Source of the DNA: Clostridium sp. JN-9
GTDB taxonomy: Bacteria; Bacillota; Clostridia; Clostridiales; Clostridiaceae
Direction of reading: 5' to 3'
Length of the DNA: 64,000 nucleotides
Assembly: GCF_004103695.1 (NCBI RefSeq)
Contig: NZ_CP035280.1
Coordinates: forward strand, 868,001 to 932,000
The position numbers and the translations under genes are program-made. Shown here one piece after another: positions 18,050 to 25,910 of this stretch. Within the stretch, counting starts at the first letter, position 1; every line of letters starts with the position of its first letter. The notes below the pieces were generated by a model. That model did not search any database, was not told where the DNA came from, and was given only the letters and a program-made list of their open reading frames with translations.

Positions 18050-18907
18050 ATGGAATATATATTATTAAATCCAGAAGATGGAATCGAAGATAAACAGGAA
18101 GAAAAAATAGAAAGCGTACTAGAACGAATGGTTTCCGGGATTAAAATAAATTACATTAATTGGCATGATATTGAAAAAGACCTTATAAAAATAAATAGAA
18201 GTAGTTATGCTGTAAAGCGTATAGTAGCATTCTTATTAAATAATTTAAAACAAATAGTAAATTATCCAATTTTTATAAAAAGCAAGGATGAAAGAGGCGG
18301 GCTAAAATATATGTATGATAGCCTAGATGAAATGAATGATGTTGAAGATTGCATTATATTCGCATTATACAAAGTAGCAAAACGTGTAAGAGAACGAGAC
18401 CAGAAGTATTGCGATTACTTTAATAAAATAGATATTTATAATAAAAGCCTTAATAGCATAAAAAAAATACTAGCCGTAATGGTTAGGAATAACGCTACAG
18501 CGGATATATATAAAACATTGGGCATATCTAATTTAAAAATAGGCTATAAAACTTATTTAAGAAAGAAGGTGGTATGTATGGACAATGAAGTACTTGCAGA
18601 AACAATAAATAAAGCAATAGAAATAAAATCTACTGTGGAAAATAAAATAATGGGAAAAGAACTTAATAAGCTAATAAATAATGTAATAGATAATTTTTTA
18701 ATAGATAAAAATAAGCTGGATACTACCATATTTCTAAACTATATAATGGCGAGTGCAAAGTATGAAAAATACGTAGTAGAAAAATTAACAGAACAGAGAA
18801 TATCAAAACTATGTGGCGTGTCTGAAATAACAGTTAGAAGAAGAAAAAGAAAGTTATTGGAACAATTTAGACAAACCTGGAAAGAAGAAATAGAACCATA
18901 TCTTTAA
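18050..18907 (+). CDS. Phage protein with C-terminal HTH, unknown function
   Basis: 285 residues, helical throughout, soluble. The last 45 residues hold a helix-turn-helix, QRISKLCGVSEITVRRRKRK, then a basic helix. The pattern is like the last helices of a TFIIB-type cyclin repeat (RTQ.EIA...GVTEVTVRNR in archaeal TFB, from memory), but it may be an ordinary HTH. The start follows AAAGGAG held in a hairpin. As an early-region DNA-binding candidate it may control phage genes. I know no clear family. Confidence 0.65.
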   Translation: MEYILLNPEDGIEDKQEEKIESVLERMVSGIKINYINWHDIEKDLIKINRSSYAVKRIVAFLLNNLKQIVNYPIFIKSKDERGGLKYMYDSLDEMNDVEDCIIFALYKVAKRVRERDQKYCDYFNKIDIYNKSLNSIKKILAVMVRNNATADIYKTLGISNLKIGYKTYLRKKVVCMDNEVLAETINKAIEIKSTVENKIMGKELNKLINNVIDNFLIDKNKLDTTIFLNYIMASAKYEKYVVEKLTEQRISKLCGVSEITVRRRKRKLLEQFRQTWKEEIEPYL

Positions 18908-18923
18908 TATAGAATATTCAATA

Positions 18924-19021
18924 CCGCCATTCGGCGGACTACATACGGGATAACCTCATATCCCAAATACATCCCTACATAGCATCTCCCTATAAATAAA
19001 GGGAATGACAACTTGGAGGTG
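18924..19021 (+). promoter_or_regulatory. Multi-hairpin leader before the nuclease-like gene
   Basis: Three hairpins follow each other: CCGCC/GGCGG, GGGATA/TATCCC and TCCCT/AGGGA. ACCTC in the second loop can pair with GGAGGT at the ribosome site. It contains CGGACTACATA (18935-18945), a motif also found at 20527 and 20675. Confidence 0.45.
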
Positions 19022-19028
19022 GTGCGTA

Positions 19029-19688
19029 ATGCAAATATGTAGTAATAATTTTAATAATAATAATAATGATGATAACTTTGACAGGGACCTTTTAATGGCT
19101 AAAAAATTTTGGGAGCCACAACTAAAAGAGGTGCTGGCAGATAAATATAATATAAATACTACTGTAACACAGGGCAAAAAAAATTGGGATTTAGAGTCGA
19201 ATGGACAGCCCTTTGCAGAACTAAAATGCCAAAAATTAAAGAATGTGATGGGCGTCAAGTATGGAGATAAGTTTTACCAAAACCAGCTAATGGCAGCAGA
19301 ATTAACCGGACTTACCGCAGATGGACTAGGAAGCTTCTTCCATGTTCCTGTGTGTGTACAATATTATGTAATAGGGCTTACAAGCTTGAATGATAGTAAG
19401 AAAGTAGAGCATTTTTACTTTTTTAATTGGAATCTATACAGACAGAATGTAATAAATATCCTAAAACACGAATATGGAAGAGATTGGAATAACATGATAA
19501 AAGAAAATAAAATATGGGCAGTTGAAAAGGATAATTATAAGATAATACAGCAGATACAAGGTAGCGGAGGCAAAAAGTGGATTTTATGGTTGCATAACGT
19601 ATGGAATTTAGACGATATAAAAATAAAACAATGGGGATTATTAAAAAGTTTTGTAAAAAATCCACAAATATTAAAGAAAATTGCATAA
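19029..19688 (+). CDS. Putative PD-(D/E)XK-type nuclease, phage
   Basis: 219 residues from the ATG after GGAGGTGG; an in-frame ATG at 19005 precedes that site. After an Asn/Asp-rich start, residues about 45-70 read WDLESNGQPFAELKC, giving the Asp ... Glu-x-Lys spacing of PD-(D/E)XK enzymes, with a preceding helix and a following beta-helix pattern. A late KNWD..K pattern and aromatic C-terminus follow. No known restriction or resolvase family is obvious. Nuclease activity is inferred from the motif alone. Confidence 0.45.
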   Translation: MQICSNNFNNNNNDDNFDRDLLMAKKFWEPQLKEVLADKYNINTTVTQGKKNWDLESNGQPFAELKCQKLKNVMGVKYGDKFYQNQLMAAELTGLTADGLGSFFHVPVCVQYYVIGLTSLNDSKKVEHFYFFNWNLYRQNVINILKHEYGRDWNNMIKENKIWAVEKDNYKIIQQIQGSGGKKWILWLHNVWNLDDIKIKQWGLLKSFVKNPQILKKIA

Positions 19689-19693
19689 AAAAC

Positions 19694-19723
19694 TTGACAA
19701 TGATACCTATTTTTTATTAATAT
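19694..19723 (+). promoter_or_regulatory. Phage promoter P2
   Basis: TTGACA, 18-base spacer, TAATAT then ATAAAT. It stands before the sigma-like genes. The 180-nt leader that follows holds no other gene. Confidence 0.7.
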
Positions 19724-19905
19724 ATAAATATAGAAAATTAATATATATTTATTCATGCTCCTTTTTTTTATCGGAGGTTTGGTCGCCTCCATATACATAC
19801 CATCTCCTTTTGGGGCATAGCCCCGTTACATAAAACTGCAATATAAAACAGTAGAGCTTATGCTCTTTTTTTATTTTTTGTTTTTTTAAAATAGAGGTGA
19901 TGTAT

Positions 19906-20181
19906 ATGTCCGATAAAGAAATCTGGGAATTAATATTAAAGCACAAAGCGTTAATATATAAAAAAATATATAAATATACAAAAAATTTTGATGAGGTTGA
20001 TGATATATGGCAGGATGTTGCAATAAGTCTTTTTTATAGTATGCGTAAAGTTAGGAATACTTATATGCCTGTTAAAGGTCACGTTATAAATGCCGTAAAG
20101 CGGCTGAACAAAAACGAACGCAGACTTGCTTATGTAAGTGAAGAGGTATTGGTTAATTTAGGCGGTGTTACTGTATGTTAG
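19906..20181 (+). CDS. Sigma factor region 2 protein (phage)
   Basis: 91 residues from the ATG 6 bases after GAGGTGATG. The sequence IWELILKHKALIYKKIYKYT...FDEVDDIWQDVAISLFYSM is sigma-70 region 2, which binds the beta-prime coiled coil and the -10 element. The frame ends before region 4. Its end overlaps the next ORF (ATGTTAG). It may be one half of a two-part sigma factor, as RsoA is for SigO in B. subtilis, or a sigma gene broken by a frameshift. It probably directs host RNA polymerase to phage genes. Confidence 0.75.
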   Translation: MSDKEIWELILKHKALIYKKIYKYTKNFDEVDDIWQDVAISLFYSMRKVRNTYMPVKGHVINAVKRLNKNERRLAYVSEEVLVNLGGVTVC

Positions 20182-20506
20182 ATATAGAGCAGCGTCGCTA
20201 TACGCTAGATATAGAAGCACAGAAATATTACCAAAAAAAACTAATAATATGTATTTTAAATATTTGAATGATTTTTATGAAGCTGCTATAACAGAAAATA
20301 ATCCGGAAATCGTTTTGGATAAAATAGATATAGAAAAAGCTATAAAAGGTTTAACAACTATAGAAACACAGGTACTATACAACCTATATGTATATGGCTA
20401 TAATGTTAGGCAAACAGCAAAAAAGTTAAATAGAAGCATTGGAACCATAAGCAAAATTAGTAATACAGCATTAGATAAGGTTGTTTTATACTGCCTTCCT
20501 ACTTAA
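20175..20506 (+). CDS. Sigma factor region 4 protein, likely made by a -1 slip
   Basis: Region 4 lies in the C-terminal half: LTTIETQVLYNLYVYGYNVR, then QTAKKLNRSIGTISKISNTA, the HTH for a -35 element. The ATG at 20175 overlaps the upstream stop as ATGTTAG and runs 22 codons to a run of eight A (20233-20240), where the frame would continue only to a stop at 20267. A -1 shift on A-AAA-AAA joins it to the region 4 frame, giving about 110 residues. Without a slip, starts at GTG 20165 or ATG 20249 are possible. Confidence 0.6.
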
Positions 20507-20526
20507 AAGCGTTCAAACTTTAAGGT

Positions 20527-20727
20527 GGGGCTACATATTTAAAAAAGGTGGGATGGCATTATGGAAGGTAACGGTAATTAGGTTATTTTTTTAGGCGCTT
20601 TTTGTTAAAAATCTTTTTTCTCCCACGCCATCTTGAACACTTACATAAAGTAGAAGCAAGTTACATTTTGGGCAGGGACTACATATTAAAATGAAATCCT
20701 TAAAATGTAAAGGAGATGTTTTTTTAG
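20527..20727 (+). promoter_or_regulatory. Structured leader before a membrane peptide gene
   Basis: GGGGCTACATA (20527) and GGGACTACATA (20675) occur here. GTGGGA can pair with TCCCAC, or GATGGC with GCCATC; these exclude each other. GTTCAA/TTGAAC closes the whole. A 13-codon ORF at 20560 sits behind GGTGGG. ACATTTT/AAAATGT forms a hairpin just before the AAAGGAG of the next gene. It looks like a regulated leader; function unknown. Confidence 0.4.
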
Positions 20728-20874
20728 ATGACCGTTACAGATATATATACAGTATTTTTAGTGTTGGCATTTATAATCCAGATTGCATTATTTTTACTAT
20801 ATTATCTAGTTTTAAAATACTATAAGTATAGTAACATTATGGCAACCAAAAAACACTACTTAACAGAAGAATAA
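20728..20874 (+). CDS. 48-residue single-span membrane peptide
   Basis: MTVTDIYTVFLVLAFIIQIA... has one hydrophobic helix at about residues 7-30 followed by a basic tail, so the C-terminus should face the cytosol. The start is 10 bases after AAAGGAG. Short phage membrane peptides include holins and superinfection factors, but nothing here decides. It lies in the region between sigma and terminase genes. Confidence 0.55.
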   Translation: MTVTDIYTVFLVLAFIIQIALFLLYYLVLKYYKYSNIMATKKHYLTEE

Positions 20875-20949
20875 TATTCAGATTTGCTTAAAAGAGGAAA
20901 AAAAGAAAAAAGGATAGAATACATATAGATATAAAAGGGGGAATTAGAA

Positions 20950-21048
20950 ATGGTAAAGAAAAATAAGGAACAACCATTAAAACAGCCTACGACAGCAGAA
21001 AAGAAAGCAATACAGGAACAGATAGATAAGATATGTAAAACAGAATAA
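20950..21048 (+). CDS. 32-residue phage peptide
   Basis: MVKKNKEQPLKQPTT... follows AAAAGGGGG. Very short, basic and hydrophilic, with a terminator just behind. A plausible but unproven gene. Confidence 0.4.
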   Translation: MVKKNKEQPLKQPTTAEKKAIQEQIDKICKTE

Positions 21049-21070
21049 AAGAATAGATGATGAAATAGAT

Positions 21071-21096
21071 GCACCGCTCTGGCGGTGTTATTTTTA
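21071..21096 (+). terminator. Terminator before the late operon
   Basis: GCACCGC pairs with GCGGTGT, then TATTTTT. It closes the early small-gene unit. Confidence 0.75.
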
Positions 21097-21104
21097 TATA
21101 AAAA

Positions 21105-21150
21105 AATGAAAATGATGAGTTAATTTTCCGACGCTCACTCATCATTTCAT
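21105..21150 (+). other. Second hairpin in the 419-nt gap before terminase
   Basis: GAAAATGATGAGT pairs with ACTCATCATTTC around a 16-base loop. No T run follows. The next 130 bases hold a TATATTATAG that could be a -10 of the late operon, and nothing else recognised. Confidence 0.45.
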
Positions 21151-21293
21151 AATGACCTCTAAAACCTAACCACCAACGGTCACACTCTTTCTACTATTTT
21201 GTACACAATCCGAGAAGACCGATAAATCTTTAGTTAGTTAATACACCTGTATTTATATTATAGCATAAATAAAAATAAATAAAAGAGATACAT

Positions 21294-21382
21294 AACTATT
21301 TTTTACGGAGACATAACCGCTTTATTGACTTTATTGATGGTTTCCCGTTATAAATAGTTTATAGAGGCGTTAGCCTTTTTTT
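21294..21382 (+). repeat. Palindromic repeat, short copy D, with terminator-like hairpin
   Basis: AACTATTTTTTACGG (21294) pairs with CCCGTTATAAATAGTT (21359 end). GATGGTTTCCCGTTATAAATAGT matches the 3' arm of the other copies. AGGC-GTTA-GCCT and seven T follow at once, so the element reads as aptamer-like stem plus terminator in the leader of the terminase genes. Confidence 0.65.
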
Positions 21383-21467
21383 ATACATTAGATTATGCAA
21401 ATAGATAATAAAACAGGTATAAAACTATAGATAAATTATCCATCACTGAAAGAAAGGAGATGATACT

Positions 21468-22079
21468 ATGGATAAGAAAATAGATAAAATAGTAGATACA
21501 ACTAGAAAAAGATGTAAGACCTGCAATTCCAATTACAGGGAGGAAGTAGAAGAAATGTATTTAAAACAAGGTAAATCCGCTCCGTTTATTTCTAAATATT
21601 TAAAGGATAAATATGGATATAGTATTACGGCTCAATCTTTATTGCGTCATTTCAGTTTGTGTTTAAATAAAGCTGAAAAGAAAGAGCAAAAAGATGAAGC
21701 ATCCGAAAAATTAAGGCAGGAAGTATTAGAAAAAAAAATGAAAGTAGCGGACCTGGTCTACGAAATTATAAGCTATTTATATGTTATAAACATCAACTTC
21801 CATAAGAGGATAATGGATAAAGGGAAAGCCAGCGGCAGAACAGAATCGGATATGATAAGAAATTACACGGGAGAATTTAGAGAATATGTAAAACTCTATA
21901 CGGATTTAACCGCTGATAATGGAAAAGGAGTAAAAGTACCGGAAACAGAAATAATTTCCAGATACGAAAAATATAGAAAAGAAAATGCAGAAGTATTGAA
22001 AAGGATTAACAGTTACGAAGTAACAGATACAAAAAAAATAGCAGATGATGAGATAGAAGAAGGTGAGGCAGATGAGTAA
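21468..22079 (+). CDS. Putative terminase small subunit
   Basis: 203 residues, starting after AAAGGAG. The N-terminus has CKTC and a HTH-like stretch (SAPFISKYLKDKYGYSITAQ) ending HFSLC, so a zinc-stabilised HTH is possible. The rest is helical, with a coiled middle and acidic tail, the layout of small terminase proteins that bind the packaging site. The call rests on this and on its position: it overlaps the start of the large terminase by 8 bases. Confidence 0.7.
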   Translation: MDKKIDKIVDTTRKRCKTCNSNYREEVEEMYLKQGKSAPFISKYLKDKYGYSITAQSLLRHFSLCLNKAEKKEQKDEASEKLRQEVLEKKMKVADLVYEIISYLYVININFHKRIMDKGKASGRTESDMIRNYTGEFREYVKLYTDLTADNGKGVKVPETEIISRYEKYRKENAEVLKRINSYEVTDTKKIADDEIEEGEADE

Positions 22080-23523
22080 GACGGCGAAATGTATAGTCGC
22101 ACAGACACAGACGATTACAACATTGGATTCTGCGGTAGCGGATCCGCTCTTTTGGTTGAGTTTGATGGAAATAAAATTGGAACCGTATCAATTGGAAATC
22201 TTTTTAAATTTATCTTTAAAGAAATTGAACAGAATTATAAGCCTTAAAAGTAGACAAGTCGGCATGACTTGGCTTATGGCTTTATACATGCTTATAATGT
22301 GCCAAATAAGAGGAGATACCTACGGAATAATAGTAAGTTATGTAAGGCAACAGACACAAAAAACTATTACTGATATAAAAGAACTGTATAAATTAATTCC
22401 AGAAGAGTATAGAGTTCCAATCGTAGGTAATGCAAAAGGAAAAATAGAATTTAAAAATGGGGCAATGATAGAGGTATTTAGTAAAGGCGATATAAAAGGA
22501 GGAAACTCTAATAAATTTGTAATTGTATTAATTGATGAACTAGCACTTTATGGAAGTGATGACAAAGCCACTGTTAATAGTTTAAATGGCAATCTGGTAC
22601 GAAGTAAATATGGAAGCAGTTTTGTTATATTAAGTAATCCCCTCTTTAAGAAAGGGATTTTTTTTGATATATGGGATGATACAAAAAAATACAAAAATTA
22701 TCGAAGATATTTGATAAGATGGTGGAATTATACTGGTCTTGTTAAAGAAGGATTATGGAAGAAAGCACAGATAGAAGCTCCGCTTCTTCCTACAGAAGAG
22801 AGAGTAAAAAGATTTGGAAATGAGTCTTTGGCTGATTATTATAACGATATGAGTTTAGATGCATTCAAACAAGATTTTGAAGCTGAATTTTTAGATAACG
22901 ATATCGCTTGTTATTTTGGGGCTATGGATGAATACTATTTAAAAAATGGACAGTATTGTGAAACTTTAGAAGAGATAAAAGAAAAGTATGAAAATTATTC
23001 TCTTTATGGTGGTTATGATATCGCGTCGGTTAGCGGAGCTGATAAATCTGCTGTATTTATTATTGCAGATGTGAATGGAATATTAATACCGGTTTATAAG
23101 AAAGAATATAAACTAAAATTTAGGCAACAGAAGAAAATTTTAAGAGAAATGTTTGAGACTATTGATTTAGAGAGTTTTTATATAGAACAAAACGGAATAG
23201 GCATGGAATTAGCAGAGGACCTGGAAGACGAGTTCTCCTTTATTTTTAAACATACAACTACACAGAAAACAAAGACAGGGGATTTTGCACTAATAAAAAA
23301 GATGCTTGAAGAAAAGACTTTAAAATTAATTGAGGATAGAGACTTTATGCTGCAAATGTATTCTGTAAAATTAAAACAGGCTAGGAATGGGAAGCCACAA
23401 ATCGTTATAGAAAGAAATGAAAGCGGACACGGAGATGCAGTTATGGCTATGTCGCTTGCAGTTAGGGCTTGGAAACAAGGACAGAAAGACGAAAATTTTG
23501 GATTTGGATTTGGAAGGTATTAA
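22072..23523 (+). CDS. Terminase large subunit
   Basis: About 483 residues from the ATG at 22072, which overlaps the upstream stop; an in-frame GTG at 22063 lies in the ribosome site. The ATPase domain has a Walker A variant SRQVGMTW and Walker B FVIVLIDELALYG. The C-terminal RNase H-like nuclease has GGYDIASVSGADKS and FYIEQNGIGMELAEDLED plus GHGDAVMAMSLA, which carry acidic metal ligands. It pumps and cuts phage DNA at the portal. Confidence 0.92.
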   Translation: MSKTAKCIVAQTQTITTLDSAVADPLFWLSLMEIKLEPYQLEIFLNLSLKKLNRIISLKSRQVGMTWLMALYMLIMCQIRGDTYGIIVSYVRQQTQKTITDIKELYKLIPEEYRVPIVGNAKGKIEFKNGAMIEVFSKGDIKGGNSNKFVIVLIDELALYGSDDKATVNSLNGNLVRSKYGSSFVILSNPLFKKGIFFDIWDDTKKYKNYRRYLIRWWNYTGLVKEGLWKKAQIEAPLLPTEERVKRFGNESLADYYNDMSLDAFKQDFEAEFLDNDIACYFGAMDEYYLKNGQYCETLEEIKEKYENYSLYGGYDIASVSGADKSAVFIIADVNGILIPVYKKEYKLKFRQQKKILREMFETIDLESFYIEQNGIGMELAEDLEDEFSFIFKHTTTQKTKTGDFALIKKMLEEKTLKLIEDRDFMLQMYSVKLKQARNGKPQIVIERNESGHGDAVMAMSLAVRAWKQGQKDENFGFGFGRY

Positions 23524-23532
23524 ATATATAAC

Positions 23533-23561
23533 TTGTTCGGAAATTTAGAACGACTTATATT
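23533..23561 (+). promoter_or_regulatory. Candidate promoter with palindromic spacer
   Basis: TTGTTC, 17-base spacer, TATATT. The -35 and spacer contain GTTC-GGAAATTTA-GAAC, a possible operator. It would read through repeat B into the resolvase gene. Confidence 0.45.
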
Positions 23562-23588
23562 ATGCATTATAAGTAAAGGAGACTATGT

Positions 23589-23880
23589 ACTACTTGCAAC
23601 TATGCAAAAAAGATATATGATAACTACTTTTAACGGGGCAAGAAGGTTAGATCGTTTTGCTTTGTGATATGTACCTAACCAACTAGCTCGATTGGCTTTC
23701 CGTTATAAGTAGTAGTAATACTCTTTTTTTATTATTGTATAAGCTGTAATTTTATTGTCTAATCTGTATCCGTAATTCTATTATTTACTCTTCTATACAT
23801 TATAGTTCATTAGGATTTTAAAACCGATCATGTTTTTAAAAAGTTTTATAAAAATTTTACGACAATATTCGACAATAGAA
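23589..23880 (+). repeat. Intergenic repeat, long copy B
   Basis: It matches copy A: ACTACTTGCAAC, ACTACTTTTAACGGGG, GGTTAG..., ACCTAACC, GATTGGCTTTCCGTTATAAG, then the shared TTGTCTAATCTG, TTCTATACATTATAG, AACCGATCATG and CGACAATATTCGACAA. The 3' arm of the outer rod is missing, as if a deletion occurred between two GTTA repeats. It fills the 366-nt gap before the resolvase gene. Confidence 0.8.
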
Positions 23881-23889
23881 GGTGATACC

Positions 23890-24369
23890 ATGAAAACAGT
23901 AGGTATAGATGTTGGCACTAACAATTTAGCCATTAGTGTTTTTAATAATACAGATTTACAATGCTATAAATTATTAGAAAATAAGAAAACTCTGGCTCCC
24001 GGGGCAAAGTTGATAAATATAGAAAAATTCTTGGAGAAAATATTTGAAGATGAAAAGCCTGATGCAGTAGTAGTAGAAGGCACATTTTGGAATCCTAGGG
24101 AGGCCAGAGGATATAGTTATGTATCCTCTGCCATTGGTATAATACAGATGGTTTCCTGGAAAGTCTTACACATAGAACCGATAAAATTACAGCCCAGTAC
24201 AGTAAAGAAGATAGTTACAGGAAATGGGAGGGCTAAAAAAGAAGAAGTAGCGGATGTAGTAAAAAACAGATTTAAAATAACAGAAGATTTGGCAGACCAT
24301 TTAACAGATAGCATAGCGATTGGCTATACTTTTTTAATTCAACAAAATGTAAAAAAAGAGGTGATGTAA
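23890..24369 (+). CDS. RuvC-like Holliday junction resolvase (phage)
   Basis: 159 residues from the ATG after GAAGGTGATA. RuvC-type acidic residues are in place: GIDVGTNN at the start, VVVEGTFW in the middle, and DLADHLTDSIAIGY at the end; KIVTGNGRAKKEEV matches the RuvC basic segment. It should cut four-way DNA junctions in replicating phage DNA before packaging. Its position between large terminase and portal, with no recombination genes near, supports a link with packaging. Confidence 0.85.
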   Translation: MKTVGIDVGTNNLAISVFNNTDLQCYKLLENKKTLAPGAKLINIEKFLEKIFEDEKPDAVVVEGTFWNPREARGYSYVSSAIGIIQMVSWKVLHIEPIKLQPSTVKKIVTGNGRAKKEEVADVVKNRFKITEDLADHLTDSIAIGYTFLIQQNVKKEVM

Positions 24370-24370
24370 C

Positions 24371-25741
24371 ATGATTGAACAACTACCAACTCTAACAAGC
24401 TTAAGTACAGATAGTAAATTAGATTATAATAAAGAATGGGGATATTTTAGAAATACAAATGTAATGTATCTGCAGAAAACAGATAAAAAATACAGATTAC
24501 AGAACATCTTTAACTTTATTACACAAGCTGTAAACGTGGATGTTAATTTATTAATTAAAGGATTAAAGTCTGTTGGAACAGACGCTAATTCTAATTATGT
24601 AGAGATGCTTAATGCAATCTATAAAAATATAAGGAAAGATTTATTTAGTATGTATTTAGCAGTATATGGAAACGCATATCTAAAAATGGAGCTTGACGAA
24701 GCAGAACAGAAAATAACATTAAAGGTTCTACAAAGTCCCAATACAGATTTTGTTAAAGATACTGATGGTAATATACTACAAGCAACCTATAGTTATTTAC
24801 AAAAAGATGAAAAAGGTAATAGTACAAGCGTAAAAGAGGTATATACCGCTACTCTTATACAAAAATATGTAGATGGTAAAATAGTAGAAGAAAAAGAAAA
24901 TAAATTCGGATTTGTACCGCTCTATCATTTTATGTTTACAGATATTGGAGAAAAGTTTGGGGCAAATAGTTTTGACCACATTGCAATACAACAGGATATT
25001 ATAAATGCTTATGCTAATGTAATATACCAGATTGGAAACAAAATGATGGATCCCATTTATTTAATAAAAGGAGATTTTAGCCCTAAAGATAGAAAATCTA
25101 TAACCACAGAATTTGCAAAAAATATATTTGAAGGTATAAATGTATTAACTACCACTCCGGACGGTGGAATAGAAGTTGTAAGCGGAGGCATGGAAAATAC
25201 AGAAAAGGCTTTAGCATTTTTAGATAAAATACAGCAGAATATAGAGCAGAATTTACCAGAATTATTATTAACAAAAATAGTGGACAAGAATCTTTCTGGC
25301 AAAGCGTTAACGATGCTATTGCTGGGCCTGATAACAAAAATAGAAGGGGCTAGAGAAAATATAAAAAGAGAACTTGGAGTGGTAAATACAGATATATATA
25401 AAGTATTGGTAAGTTGGGGCAAAATACCTCAAGGGACAGAAAATTTTTGCGAAATAAAATTTGATGAGGTGTTTGATTTTGCAAGAGCGGATTTAATCGC
25501 GGAGGTAAACCAAGAATTGAGTATGGGATTAATAACAACAAATATTGCAAGACAGAAATTAGGAATAGATTGGAGCGGAACGGAGAACAAGACCGCTACG
25601 CAGGCTACAAATAACGGAGCTAAAAATAGTACTACTACTTCAAGCACAAATACAAATCCTATGGATAAGATTAATATGCAGCAGGGATTTATACAAAAAA
25701 TAATAAATAAAATAAAAGGATTCTTTGGGGCCGGGAAATAG
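24371..25741 (+). CDS. Phage portal protein
   Basis: 456 residues, one base after the resolvase stop, with AAGAGGTGATG. It forms the ring through which DNA enters the capsid. Evidence: place after terminase, size, helical stem-type middle and C-terminal EVNQELSMGLITTNIARQKLG, a common portal tail pattern. The last 60 residues are Asn/Thr-rich and variable. Confidence 0.82.
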   Translation: MIEQLPTLTSLSTDSKLDYNKEWGYFRNTNVMYLQKTDKKYRLQNIFNFITQAVNVDVNLLIKGLKSVGTDANSNYVEMLNAIYKNIRKDLFSMYLAVYGNAYLKMELDEAEQKITLKVLQSPNTDFVKDTDGNILQATYSYLQKDEKGNSTSVKEVYTATLIQKYVDGKIVEEKENKFGFVPLYHFMFTDIGEKFGANSFDHIAIQQDIINAYANVIYQIGNKMMDPIYLIKGDFSPKDRKSITTEFAKNIFEGINVLTTTPDGGIEVVSGGMENTEKALAFLDKIQQNIEQNLPELLLTKIVDKNLSGKALTMLLLGLITKIEGARENIKRELGVVNTDIYKVLVSWGKIPQGTENFCEIKFDEVFDFARADLIAEVNQELSMGLITTNIARQKLGIDWSGTENKTATQATNNGAKNSTTTSSTNTNPMDKINMQQGFIQKIINKIKGFFGAGK

Positions 25742-25765
25742 TACCGCTTCACTCCTTTTTTTGTC

Positions 25766-25795
25766 TTGAAGTTAATTAGTAAAATTTGATAATAT
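25766..25795 (+). promoter_or_regulatory. Phage promoter P5
   Basis: TTGAAG, 18-base spacer, TAATAT then ATATAA, before the scaffold and capsid genes. Same class as P1-P4. Confidence 0.55.
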
Positions 25796-25910
25796 ATATA
25801 ATAAAAAAAATCTCTTTAAAAAAATTGAACAAAATAACTTTAGGTTTTGCTTATGATTATGAGAGAGATAAAGGACAAGATTATTAAAAAAAATGAGAGG
25901 TGATGCCAAA

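Noticed and set aside
20165-20178. GTG at 20165 as natural start of the region 4 protein
   Set aside because: No ribosome site stands before it and the first 27 residues it adds are low-complexity (Tyr/Arg repeats). The ATG at 20175 plus a slip gives a more normal sequence, though this is not proven.
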